This document shows positions 47,223-64,000 of a DNA stretch of 64,000 bases, one piece after another. Below the pieces are notes generated by a model. It made no database searches and had not been told where the DNA came from. It saw only the letters and a list, made by a program, of their open reading frames with translations. The translations under genes and the position numbers were made by a program. The DNA is from Vibrio tasmaniensis (lineage in GTDB: Bacteria > Pseudomonadota > Gammaproteobacteria > Enterobacterales > Vibrionaceae): the NCBI RefSeq assembly GCF_024347635.1, contig NZ_AP025510.1, positions 2,852,001 to 2,916,000 on the forward strand. The letters run 5' to 3'. Position 1 is the first letter of the stretch, and the number at the start of each line of letters is the position of its first letter.

Positions 47223-47238
47223 AGGAGTCTAGACGTCT
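47223..47238 (-). promoter_or_regulatory. MetJ operator (tandem met boxes) upstream of metH
   Basis: Two adjacent 8-bp met boxes are present: aggagtct (6 of 8) and a perfect agacgtct. MetJ with S-adenosylmethionine binds tandem copies of AGACGTCT, so metH is probably repressed when methionine is plentiful. The site also faces the divergent antiporter gene. Confidence 0.8.
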
Positions 47239-47340
47239 AAAAAAGGAAATTGATTACTAAGCTATGACAAAAAGTGTTTGCTATTTAAGCATGAGACAAC
47301 GAAAATTAATTTTCATACTTTGTTACATATTGGAATCCCA

Positions 47341-48621
47341 ATGTCGGTCTATTACACCTTATGCTTCTTGTCCGCTGCAGCCATGCTTATTGCTTTCGTG
47401 AATACCAAAATTGGTAAAATGCAGACAACCATCGCCATAACAGCAGGCTCAATGATGCTATCTCTATTGATTATCATTGCAGGACAAAACAATTGGTTCC
47501 AATTGGCAGACATCGCCTCAGAGACAGTAGCCAGTATCAACTTTGAAGATTTCCTCCTGAAAGGAATACTAGGTTTCTTACTCTTTGCTGGCGGCTTGGG
47601 GATCAAGTTACCAAACTTAAAAGATCAGAAGTGGGAAATAACTGTGCTCGCTCTTGGCGCTACACTATTTTCGACATTCTTTATTGGCTTTGTACTTTAT
47701 GGCTTCTGTCAGCTTATCGGTATTCAATTTGACCTAATTTATTGCTTACTGTTTGGTTCACTAATCTCTCCAACCGATCCAATAGCTGTATTAGCAATAG
47801 TGAAGAAGCTCGATGCTCCTAGACGAATCTCTACTCAAATCGAGGGGGAGTCTCTATTTAACGATGGTTTTGGTTTAGTTATCTTCGTAACCCTATTTAC
47901 TATCGCATTCGGTACAGAAGCTCCGACTGTAGGTAGCGTGACCATGTTATTCGTCCAAGAGGCTATTGGCGGTATCGTCTACGGATTTGTTCTAGGTTTG
48001 ATATTCCACTATCTAATCAGCAACACAGATGACCACTCGATGGAGTTGCTATTAACCATCGGTATTCCTACAGCTGGTTATGCTTTTGCAGAGGTTCTGC
48101 ATGTATCTGGACCATTAGCAATGGTGGTATCTGGTATCATGATAGGCAACTGGACACGCTTCATCGGATTTTCTAAGGAAAGTGAGGATCACCTAGACCA
48201 TTTCTGGGAATTAATAGATGAGTTCTTAAATGGCGTACTATTCTTATTGATTGGTATGTCTATGCTGCTATTCAAGTTCCACCAAGAAGATTGGATTTTG
48301 ATGGCGTTCGCAGTCCCTCTAGTATTGAGTGCACGCTATCTAAGTGTTTTCTTGTCTTATATTGGATTTAAACGCTTTAGAACTTACAACCCATGGTCGA
48401 CTAAGATTCTAACTTGGGGTGGTCTACGCGGAGGCTTAGCTCTAGCTATGGCACTTTCAATCCCTTCAGGTATCTGGGTGATTGAAGACAAAGCAATAGA
48501 TGTTAAAGAGATAATCCTCGTTATGACCTATGCTGTTGTTGTGTTCTCTATTCTGGTTCAAGGATCAACAATCACTCCAATGATAGAAAAAGCGAAACAA
48601 GCTGAGAAAGAGCTAGATTAA
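47341..48621 (+). CDS. CPA1-family Na+(K+)/H+ antiporter (NhaP-like)
   Basis: This inner-membrane cation/proton antiporter of about 426 residues has 12-13 predicted helices. The CPA1 core motifs are visible: GSLISPTDPIAVLAIVKKL near residue 140 and ISTQIEGESLFNDGFGLV near 170. The C-terminal LTWGGLRGGLALAMALS lies near 360. The ion-binding Asp of the core is in the FND segment. The ATG at 47341 is chosen because the protein then starts at the first membrane helix. An in-frame TTG at 47278 would add 21 residues that are not membrane-like. It is followed by a terminator and then an ISL3 insertion. Confidence 0.9.
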   Translation: MSVYYTLCFLSAAAMLIAFVNTKIGKMQTTIAITAGSMMLSLLIIIAGQNNWFQLADIASETVASINFEDFLLKGILGFLLFAGGLGIKLPNLKDQKWEITVLALGATLFSTFFIGFVLYGFCQLIGIQFDLIYCLLFGSLISPTDPIAVLAIVKKLDAPRRISTQIEGESLFNDGFGLVIFVTLFTIAFGTEAPTVGSVTMLFVQEAIGGIVYGFVLGLIFHYLISNTDDHSMELLLTIGIPTAGYAFAEVLHVSGPLAMVVSGIMIGNWTRFIGFSKESEDHLDHFWELIDEFLNGVLFLLIGMSMLLFKFHQEDWILMAFAVPLVLSARYLSVFLSYIGFKRFRTYNPWSTKILTWGGLRGGLALAMALSIPSGIWVIEDKAIDVKEIILVMTYAVVVFSILVQGSTITPMIEKAKQAEKELD

Positions 48622-48639
48622 CATCTAAATAGATCAACT

Positions 48640-48668
48640 AAGGCCGCCTACTGTAGGTGGCCTTTTTT
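48640..48668 (+). terminator. Intrinsic terminator after the antiporter gene
   Basis: An 11-bp stem (aaggccgccta with taggtggcctt, one G-U pair, loop ctg) is followed by six T. Its T tail (ttttttat) is the 8-bp target site of the ISL3 element and is duplicated at 49963-49970. Confidence 0.9.
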
Positions 48669-48673
48669 ATGGT

Positions 48674-49867
48674 TCATCGCGGCTTTCCGGGGAAAGCCGC
48701 TTTTATCTTTAAGAAGAAGTAGTCTGTATCTCGATATCCATACCCCATTCGCTTGATTAACTTTATCTTGTTGTTTATCCCTTCAAGTGTGCAGGTGTTT
48801 AATGGATAACTTGCCGATGCGATAATACCGTGAAGATAGGAGCTCAGTTTTCGTGCGAACTCTTTCAATGGCTTAATTCCACTCTCTTGTACCTGTTCAT
48901 ACCACGCATCCCAGAGCCCCTTAGCGTGCCTTTCTGACTCACAATACCAAAGCTCTTTGAGTTGGGCTCCGAGTATATAAGTGGTCATCAAGTCCTTATT
49001 GATATTCAATATTTCAGTCAGATAGCTATCTTGTCGTGCATTTAAGTTACCTCTGTTTTTCAACAGTACCCAGCGTGAGCGCTTGACCCATTGCCTCGCT
49101 TTTTTATCTTGCTTGAGTTTGTTGGCTTGGTCGACTCTGACTCTATCCATCACCTCTCGACCGAACTTAGCGACAACATGGAACAAATCGTAAACGATTT
49201 TTGCATTCGGACAGTGCGCTTGAACTTCAAGGTCAAAAGCCGTATTCATGTCCATCGCGACCGCCTCGATATTGTTGCCATGCTTGCCTAACTGCTCGAA
49301 GAACGGTCGTATGTCCTTGCGGCTACGGCCTAACCCTACCCAAATGACTTGGTGAGTCTTAGCGTCAGCGATGACTGTGGCATATCGATGTCCTTTAAAG
49401 ATGGCGAACTCGTCCATGACGAGTTGCCTTAGTCCCTCCCATTTCACTGGCGGTACCACTTCTCTAAGTCGGCGTTTATCTATCTCTTTAATGGTATGCC
49501 AATGAACGTTCGTTAACTGGGAGATATGCTTAATGGGAAGAAGAGGTAGTAGCTGCTCTATATAGCTTTTTAGGCGCTTCGTTATACGAGCATAAGGCTC
49601 CAACCAAGGTAGAGACTCTGTTTTTATGCCGCAGTCACGACACTTAATTCTTCGTGTTTGAACAGAAAGTTCAACAGGAACCCCGAGCAACATGGCCTCT
49701 TTCACATGACGCCATTGATACTCGTGGATAGCTTCGGCTTCAAGACCACAAAGGCACTTAGCCTCAGAGTTAGGTTTAAGAGTAAGGGTAATAAGTGTTG
49801 CTGTCTGGTGAGACTTTACTATTTGAAAGCCTTCCCAGAATGAAGATAGGAAAGTATGATTCTGCAT
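48674..49867 (-). CDS. ISL3-family transposase
   Basis: This is a 397-residue transposase with the ISL3 plan. An N-terminal zinc region has cysteines in AKCLCGLEA and RRIKCRDCGIKTESLPW. A helix-turn-helix-like section follows (HISQLTNVHWHTIKEIDKRRL). The DDE domain has VMDEFAIFKGHRY, VAMDMNTAFDLEV and, near the C-terminus, LNTCTLEGINNKIKLIKRMGYG (shown in part) with the last acidic residue. The stop codon lies inside the terminal inverted repeat. The frame is intact, so the element may still move. Confidence 0.93.
   Translation of the reverse strand: MQNHTFLSSFWEGFQIVKSHQTATLITLTLKPNSEAKCLCGLEAEAIHEYQWRHVKEAMLLGVPVELSVQTRRIKCRDCGIKTESLPWLEPYARITKRLKSYIEQLLPLLPIKHISQLTNVHWHTIKEIDKRRLREVVPPVKWEGLRQLVMDEFAIFKGHRYATVIADAKTHQVIWVGLGRSRKDIRPFFEQLGKHGNNIEAVAMDMNTAFDLEVQAHCPNAKIVYDLFHVVAKFGREVMDRVRVDQANKLKQDKKARQWVKRSRWVLLKNRGNLNARQDSYLTEILNINKDLMTTYILGAQLKELWYCESERHAKGLWDAWYEQVQESGIKPLKEFARKLSSYLHGIIASASYPLNTCTLEGINNKIKLIKRMGYGYRDTDYFFLKIKAAFPGKPR
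48679..48705 (+). terminator. Inward-facing hairpin terminator at the ISL3 left end
   Basis: A perfect 10-bp stem (gcggctttcc with ggaaagccgc, loop gg) is followed on the plus strand by ttttatc. It overlaps the last codons of the transposase gene. It would stop transcription entering from the antiporter side, limiting antisense RNA over the transposase. Confidence 0.6.
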
Positions 49868-50110
49868 GGAAACGGTAGTTTGTGTATGATTTTTGTTTGG
49901 CGACTAAACCATATCACTTACTACCGTTTTTGTTTTCAATTCCCGCTAATCCGCGATGAACCTTTTTTATACCTAATGAAAGTCAGATCCACCGATTTCC
50001 TTACTGGAACACAAACTGAAGGAGCATAGAGCTTACCTCGGGTAGTTGATGCACTATTATTGGAGTACTCAAAAAACTTAATGTAGGGTGAACATTAAAT
50101 TTGGCCAGAA

Positions 50111-50254
50111 CTATTTCAGGAAGTTAAGCCACGCAGATAATTCATTCTTATGCGCACTCGCCAGTCTACCTAATAAACCACCCTCAAGTTTTATAAGCAT
50201 AAATCGAAAAGCTTTCACCTGAAAGCTGAAATAACGAGACTTAACATCTCGTTG
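50111..50254 (-). pseudogene. Short open frame between the two IS elements, possible gene remnant
   Basis: In the 293 bases between the ISL3 target copy and the IS630 end, the minus strand has a 47-codon open frame. It ends at TAG (50111-50113) and contains FRFMLIKLEGGLLGRLASA and ends in ELSAWLNFLK. The composition looks protein-like. It has no start and is preceded by an in-frame TAG three codons before the IS630 border. I do not recognise the family. It could be the 3' end of a lost gene or a chance frame in a repeated intergenic element. The rest of 49971-50265 shows nothing I can name. Confidence 0.3.
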
Positions 50255-50265
50255 CTATAGCGTTA

Positions 50266-51376
50266 TACCAATTAAAGTAAAAATATGATCTAATTAAGGC
50301 CGTCGAACTCTTACAGAAAATCGCCATGGATAGCCTTAATAATACTGATTTTAAAAAGCTAGCAAGCCAACAAAAAACCATTCAAATGAAGGTTCGCTTG
50401 CTAGCACTTGCCCACTTCAAAGAAGGTCACTCGCGCACTCAAATTGCCAAATACCTTAAAGTCAGTCGAACTAGTGTAAACAAATGGGTTCAAGTATTTC
50501 TTGAAGAAGGATTGGAAGGGCTTCAAGAAAAACCTCGCACAGGCAGACCTGCATACCTCAATGCAGAACAACGAAAACAACTCAGTGCATTCATTAAGAA
50601 AGAAGCAGAGTCCCCTTCAGGCGGGCGCCTTGTCGGGAGCGATATACATGACTACATCGTGAAAAACTTTGATAAATACTACCACCCTAATTCTATCTAT
50701 TATCTCCTCGACCACATGGGCTTCTCTTGGATAACTTCTCGCTCCAAACACCCTAAACAATCACAGCAAATCCAAGACGATTTTAAAAAAATTCAAAATA
50801 GAAACGATCCTTAAGATCCCCGGCCATATTGGGCTAGAGAGTGTTGATGTCTGGTTTCAAGACGAAGCTAGGTTTGGCCAACAGAACACAACGACACGTC
50901 TTTGGGCGACTCGTGGAACGAGGCCTCGCGTGGTAAAACAACAGCAATTTGAATACGCTTATTTGTTTGGTTCGGTATGCCCTGAAAGAGGAATTGGCGA
51001 AGCCATAGTGGTTCCTTGGGTTAACAAGGACATAATGACAAATCACTTAGAGCAGATATCTAAAGCTACTGAAAAAGGACGTCATGCTGTCGTTATAATG
51101 GATGGTGCAGGCTGGCATACCGATGATATTGCGAGAGAGTTTAATAACGTCAGTACTATTAAGCTTCCTCCCTACTCGCCAGAGCTTAACCCTATAGAGC
51201 AAGTTTGGAGTTGGTTGCGACAACATTATCTAGCGAATCAAAGTTTCACTGATTATAACGACATTGTTTCCAAGGTTTGTCGCGCTTGGAATGAATTTCT
51301 TGAGTGCAAAGATCGTGTCACAAAAATGAGCAGAAGGGATTGGATAAACCTGATCAGTTAATTTTCCGGATTGGTA
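50266..51376 (+). mobile_element. IS630-family insertion sequence
   Basis: The ends read taccaat inward on both sides, and TA dinucleotides flank them (50264-50265 and 51377-51378), as expected for IS630 elements that target and duplicate TA. The inverted repeat is clear for only about 8 bases and then decays, so exact ends are less certain than for the other two IS. The body encodes a DDE transposase in two frames. Confidence 0.8.
50326..51361 (+). CDS. IS630-family transposase, split by a +1 frame change
   Basis: Frame one (50326-50814, 162 residues) carries the winged-helix DNA-binding part (HSRTQIAKYLKVSRTSVNKW and GLQEKPRTGRPAYL). The catalytic half continues in the +1 frame from about 50792 to 51361. 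It has WFQDEARFGQ, VVIMDGAGWHTDD and PPYSPELNPIEQVWSWLR, which supply the D, D and E residues. The frames meet at a run of seven A (50785-50791). RNA polymerase or ribosome slippage there could make the full protein. Otherwise a one-base insertion has inactivated it. Programmed frameshifting is known in this IS family, which favours the first reading. Confidence 0.82.
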
Positions 51377-51427
51377 TAAGTCGGGGAAATCCGCAGCTCT
51401 GCTAATGATATATATCAGATTCAGAAA

Positions 51428-51460
51428 GCAAAAAGGCTCTAGCATTTCTGCTAGAGCCTT
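51428..51460 (-). terminator. Terminator of the distal rRNA operon
   Basis: A perfect 12-bp stem (aaggctctagca with tgctagagcctt, 4-nt loop) is followed on the transcribed strand by five U. It lies just after tRNA-Trp and is the only strong intrinsic terminator seen in the rRNA array. Confidence 0.9.
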
Positions 51461-51465
51461 AAATA

Positions 51466-51542
<77 letters not shown>

Positions 51543-51577
51543 ATTTTCAGTTTTAAAGAGCTGAAACTCTGAATAAG

Positions 51578-51654
51578 TGGCGGAGTGGACGGGACTCGAA
51601 CCCGCGACCCCCGGCGTGACAGGCCGGTATTCTAACCAACTGAACTACCACTCC
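51578..51654 (-). tRNA. tRNA-Asp (anticodon GTC)
   Basis: A 77-nt cloverleaf begins GGAGTGGTAGTTC and has the anticodon stem-loop CCGGCCTGTCACGCCGG, the T loop GTTCGAGTC and an encoded CCA. It is the first tRNA after 5S in the distal operon. Confidence 0.97.
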
Positions 51655-51719
51655 GCAGTGGTCAACTCACTAAGTGAGCGTCCATATCTCCAGGTTGGTC
51701 AACCTAAAGATTTAATTTA

Positions 51720-51839
51720 AAGCCTGGCGATGTCCTACTCTCACATGGGGAAACCCCACACTACCATCGGCGCTATTGTGTTTCACTTCTGAGTTCGGCA
51801 TGGAATCAGGTGGGTCCACAATGCTATGGTCGCCAAGCA
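51720..51839 (-). rRNA. rrf: 5S ribosomal RNA (copy 1)
   Basis: About 120 nt. The RNA starts TGCTTGGCGACC and ends CGCCAGGCTT, with the conserved internal CCATGCCGAACTCAGAAGTG. It is followed by tRNA-Asp and tRNA-Trp. Confidence 0.95.
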
Positions 51840-51937
51840 AATTTTAAAATTCGGAAAGCTTATTTAAAAGTATTTCTCTTCAAACGCATTCAAGGTCTGG
51901 TCTTTCTATTGAGTCCACAAAACCCCTTGGTTGTTGT

Positions 51938-54831
<2,894 letters not shown>

Positions 54832-55080
54832 ATACAACCCGAAAGGGTCTTAGTGTATGGCAACTAACCAAGGTTTTTGGTTGTCATCAAGAAGGGTTAA
54901 TTCTTGATAACTGTTTGCCGGACTCAATTGTGATTCAAAACAAGTTTGAATCGAATACAAGACACTTGAATGTGTTTGTTGTGTTTATACCGTTCTTATT
55001 AACTAAGAGCAGATAAACATTGAGAACTTTTAAATTTGATTGAATTACTCGTAAGTAATCAATCAGTCAGCTTTCCAAAT

Positions 55081-55091
55081 TGTTAAAGAGC
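55081..55091 (-). promoter_or_regulatory. boxA antitermination site in the 16S-23S spacer (copy 1)
   Basis: GCTCTTTAACA on the transcribed strand equals the rRNA boxA core. It nucleates the Nus-factor antitermination complex for the 23S part. The rest of the 313-nt spacer before it holds AT-rich hairpins and no gene. Confidence 0.85.
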
Positions 55092-55144
55092 TAGATTTCT
55101 TTCGAAACCATTTTTAAATATTTTCAGATAAAAACACTTAAAGA

Positions 55145-55220
55145 TGGTGGAGCTATGCGGGATCGAACCGCAGACCTCCTGCGTGCAAGGCAGGCGCTCT
55201 CCCAGCTGAGCTATAGCCCC
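55145..55220 (-). tRNA. tRNA-Ala (anticodon TGC)
   Basis: A 76-nt cloverleaf begins GGGGCTATAGCTCAGC and has the anticodon loop CTTGCACG, the T loop GTTCGATCC and an encoded CCA. It is the second spacer tRNA of the distal operon. Confidence 0.97.
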
Positions 55221-55241
55221 ATCTTTGTTTCTAGTCGATAT

Positions 55242-55318
55242 TGGTGGGTCTGAGTGGACTCGAACCACCGACCTCCCGCTTATCAGGCGAGCGCTCTAAC
55301 CAGCTGAGCTACAGACCC
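55242..55318 (-). tRNA. tRNA-Ile (anticodon GAT)
   Basis: A 77-nt cloverleaf begins GGGTCTGTAGCTCAGC and has the anticodon loop CTGATAAG, the T loop GTTCGAGTC and an encoded CCA. It is the first spacer tRNA after 16S in the distal operon. Confidence 0.97.
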
Positions 55319-55384
55319 AATATCGTCTCTTTTACTTTCTAAACCTAATCAATCTGTGTGGACACTCATCGTGGTATCTTCGTA

Positions 55385-56939
<1,555 letters not shown>

Positions 56940-57226
56940 AAGATTTTGTGACTCAACGAATACTGACTTCAAAACTATTCTTTATAAATAAAGAGTGTAA
57001 TTTTAAAGCTATTACCATTCCAACAGAATGATAATGAATTGACTGTGCCAAATAACCGAGGTTATTCGTATTGGTCACTCAGTTCATTGAAATCAATTTT
57101 GTTACCGAAGTAACTGTTACTACCTAAGTAATAACGTTTTGATATTCATCAACGAGTGCCCACACAGATTGATAGGTTTAAATTGTTAAAGAGCTTTGCT
57201 TTCAGTGCTTTAGCACGTAAGCAGGA
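56940..57226 (-). other. rRNA leader of the distal operon
   Basis: This transcribed leader between promoter and 16S holds no gene. It contains boxA (GCTCTTTAACA, 57184-57194), the following CAATCTGTGTGGGCACT shared with E. coli leaders, and a series of hairpins. One of them has a C(UUCG)G tetraloop. Several hairpin arms differ from those of the next operon by paired changes. Confidence 0.85.
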
Positions 57227-57231
57227 CGCGT

Positions 57232-57259
57232 ATAATACGCTTTCCACTTTGAAAGTCAA
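57232..57259 (-). promoter_or_regulatory. Promoter of the distal rRNA operon
   Basis: On the minus strand, -35 TTGACT (57254-57259), a 16-bp spacer and -10 TATTAT (57232-57237) are followed by a GC-rich discriminator (acgcgtcc). The 16-bp spacer and GC discriminator are hallmarks of stringently controlled rRNA promoters. An AT-rich stretch just upstream could be an UP element. Confidence 0.85.
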
Positions 57260-57293
57260 CATAAAATACTAAGAAAACTTAGAACTCTATGGT

Positions 57294-57319
57294 GACTTGT
57301 CTACTTAGTAGACAAAGTC
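57294..57319 (-). repeat. Palindrome between 5S and the next rRNA promoter (junction 1)
   Basis: An inverted repeat built on gtctact/agtagac lies 8 bases after the 5S end of the upstream operon. It is extended by gactt and aaagtc with a one-base bulge. No U tract follows, so it is not a typical intrinsic terminator. The same 26 bases occur at junction 2. Confidence 0.75.
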
Positions 57320-57326
57320 GAAATTA

Positions 57327-57446
57327 AAGCCTGGCGATGTCCTACTCTCACATGGGGAAACCCCACACTACCATCGGCGCTATTGTGTTTCACTTCTGAG
57401 TTCGGCATGGAATCAGGTGGGTCCACAATGCTATGGTCGCCAAGCA
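57327..57446 (-). rRNA. rrf: 5S ribosomal RNA (copy 2)
   Basis: It appears identical to copy 1 over about 120 nt. No tRNA follows it. The promoter of the next operon begins about 67 bases downstream. Confidence 0.95.
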
Positions 57447-57534
57447 AATTTTAAAATTCGGAAAGCTTATCTAAAAGTCTCTTCAAACGCATTCAAGGTC
57501 TGTCTTTGAGTCCACAAAACCCCTTGGGTGTTGT

Positions 57535-60428
<2,894 letters not shown>

Positions 60429-60660
60429 ATACAACCCGAAAGGGTCTTAGCGTATGGCAACTAACCAAGGTTTTTGGTTGTCATCAAGAAGGGTTAATTC
60501 TCAATGACTGTTTGCCGGACTCAATTGTGAATCAAATAAATTTGATTCGAATACAAGACACTTGAATGTGTTTGTTGTGTTTATCAATAAAGATAAACAT
60601 TGAGAACTTTTAAATTTGATTGAATTACTCGTAAGTAATCAATCAGTCAGCTTTCCAAAT

Positions 60661-60671
60661 TGTTAAAGAGC
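60661..60671 (-). promoter_or_regulatory. boxA antitermination site in the 16S-23S spacer (copy 2)
   Basis: The same GCTCTTTAACA core as in copy 1, between tRNA-Glu and 23S. The 300-nt spacer otherwise holds hairpins only. Confidence 0.85.
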
Positions 60672-60728
60672 TAGATTCAAACTAATGAACCATTTTTAAA
60701 TACTCTGATATAAGAGAATACTTAAAGA

Positions 60729-60804
60729 TGGTATCCCGTAGGGGAGTCGAACCCCTGTTACCGCCGTGAAAGGGCGGTGTCCTAGGCCTCTAGACGAACG
60801 GGAC
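60729..60804 (-). tRNA. tRNA-Glu (anticodon TTC)
   Basis: A 76-nt cloverleaf begins GTCCCGTTCGTCTAGAGG and has the anticodon loop CTTTCACG, the T loop GTTCGACTC and an encoded CCA. It is the only spacer tRNA of the middle operon, where the distal operon has Ile and Ala. Confidence 0.97.
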
Positions 60805-60871
60805 ACTAGTATCTCTTTTACTTTCTAAACCTAATCAATCTGTGTGGACACTCATCGTGACTATCTTCGTA

Positions 60872-62426
<1,555 letters not shown>

Positions 62427-62720
62427 AAGATTTTGTGACTCAACGAATACTGACTTCAAAACTAATATTCATGTAAACATGAACATGTAATTCTAAAGCT
62501 ATTACCATTCCAACAGAATGGTAATGAATTGACTGTGCCGAATAACTACAAGTAGTTAAACGTATTGGTCACTCAGTTCATTGAAATCAATTTTGATTCC
62601 GAAGAATCTGTTTTATCTAACGATAAAACGTTTTGATATTCATCAACGAGTGCCCACACAGATTGATAGGTTTAAATTGTTAAAGAGCTTTGCTTTCAGT
62701 GCTTTAGCACGTAAGCAGGA
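62427..62720 (-). other. rRNA leader of the middle operon
   Basis: Same plan as the distal leader: boxA at 62678-62688 and the hairpin series, including a C(UUCG)G tetraloop stem. The stem arms at four hairpins differ in sequence from the distal leader but keep pairing. No gene is present. Confidence 0.85.
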
Positions 62721-62725
62721 CGCGT

Positions 62726-62753
62726 ATAATACGCTTTCCACTTTGAAAGTCAC
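62726..62753 (-). promoter_or_regulatory. Promoter of the middle rRNA operon
   Basis: -10 TATTAT (62726-62731), a 16-bp spacer and -35 GTGACT (62748-62753) on the minus strand. The -35 differs from the distal promoter (TTGACT) at its first and most conserved base. The discriminator is the same. Confidence 0.8.
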
Positions 62754-62787
62754 CATAAAATACTAAGAAAACTTAGAATTCTATGGT

Positions 62788-62813
62788 GACTTGTCTACTT
62801 AGTAGACAAAGTC
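62788..62813 (-). repeat. Palindrome between 5S and the next rRNA promoter (junction 2)
   Basis: Identical in sequence and spacing to the palindrome at junction 1. Confidence 0.75.
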
Positions 62814-62820
62814 GAAATTA

Positions 62821-62940
62821 AAGCCTGGCGATGTCCTACTCTCACATGGGGAAACCCCACACTACCATCGGCGCTATTGTGTTTCACTTCTGAGTTCGGC
62901 ATGGAATCAGGTGGGTCCACAATGCTATGGTCGCCAAGCA
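62821..62940 (-). rRNA. rrf: 5S ribosomal RNA (copy 3)
   Basis: About 120 nt, apparently identical to copies 1 and 2. It ends a third rRNA operon that enters from the right. Confidence 0.95.
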
Positions 62941-63029
62941 AATTTTAAAATTCGGAAAGCTTATCTAAAATATCTCTTCAAACTCATTCAAGGTCTGTCT
63001 TTGAGTCCACAAAACCCCTTGGGTGTTGT

Positions 63030-64000
<971 letters not shown>

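Larger units (their letters stand above)
48671..49962 (-). mobile_element. ISL3-family insertion sequence, complete (1292 bp)
   Basis: The terminal inverted repeats share a perfect 12-bp start, ggttcatcgcgg, read inward from each end, with partial identity beyond. An 8-bp target duplication, ttttttat, flanks the element (48663-48670 and 49963-49970), as expected for ISL3. One intact transposase gene fills it. It sits in the T tail of the antiporter terminator, leaving the hairpin intact. Confidence 0.93.

Noticed and set aside
48671..51376. A composite transposon or genomic island formed by the ISL3 and IS630 elements
   Set aside because: The two IS are of different families, each has its own target duplication, and no cargo gene lies between them.
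57294..57319. Palindrome after 5S as an ordinary rho-independent terminator
   Set aside because: The stem is followed by AGTCACC on the transcribed strand with no U tract, so I list it only as a palindrome.

Overview
This window looks like chromosome 1 of a Vibrio species (Vibrionaceae, Gammaproteobacteria). The gene order mreBCD-msh cluster-csrD-ssb-qstR-galU-uvrA-pglL-aminotransferase-lysC-metH-antiporter matches what I recall of the region around VC0389-VC0415 in V. cholerae. The IS elements, the lysine riboswitch and the rRNA array fit the same assignment. I cannot name the species from the sequence alone.

Layout. 1-2265: the 3' part of a PhoH-family gene, then a complete IS4-family element (781-2204) sitting inside the intrinsic terminator that once separated phoH from tldD. 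2266-13195 (minus strand): tldD, a nitrilase-family amidase, yhdP, rng, maf, mreD, mreC and mreB, a cell-shape and envelope block conserved in gammaproteobacteria. 13347-32786 (minus): the complete MSHA type IV pilus locus. It runs csrD/mshH, mshIJKLMNEGF, then mshBA, then mshCDOPQ, with an intrinsic terminator directly after the major pilin gene mshA. 32948-40303: ssb (minus), then qstR, galU, uvrA (with a LexA box) and a PglL-type O-oligosaccharyltransferase (plus). 40408-48621: a class V aminotransferase (minus), a lysine riboswitch with lysC (plus), metH with a MetJ operator (minus) and a CPA1 Na+/H+ antiporter (plus). 48640-51376: an accessory patch made of an ISL3-family element with an 8-bp target duplication in the antiporter terminator, a short broken reading frame and an IS630-family element whose transposase is split across two frames. 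51428-64000 (minus): at least three directly repeated rRNA operons. The downstream-most carries 16S-tRNA-Ile-tRNA-Ala-23S-5S-tRNA-Asp-tRNA-Trp and a strong terminator, the middle one 16S-tRNA-Glu-23S-5S, and the third enters from the right edge (23S-5S).

How the parts work together. MshE (ATPase), MshG (platform), MshIJK (alignment subcomplex), MshL (secretin), MshM/MshN and the pilins MshA/B/C/D/O form one envelope-spanning pilus machine. MshE carries two N-terminal c-di-GMP-binding motifs, so pilus extension is probably gated by c-di-GMP. The MreBCD elongasome scaffold lies directly downstream on the same strand. lysC and metH are neighbours in aspartate-family amino-acid synthesis, one under a lysine riboswitch and the other with a MetJ box.

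I found no CRISPR array, phage, toxin-antitoxin pair or clearly novel multigene system. The most informative unexplained signals are these: compensatory sequence changes in the hairpins of the two rRNA leaders; rRNA operons packed about 67 bp apart with no recognisable intrinsic terminator between them; two different IS elements each inserted in an intrinsic terminator; and a 20-bp tandem repeat that carries the yhdP stop codon.
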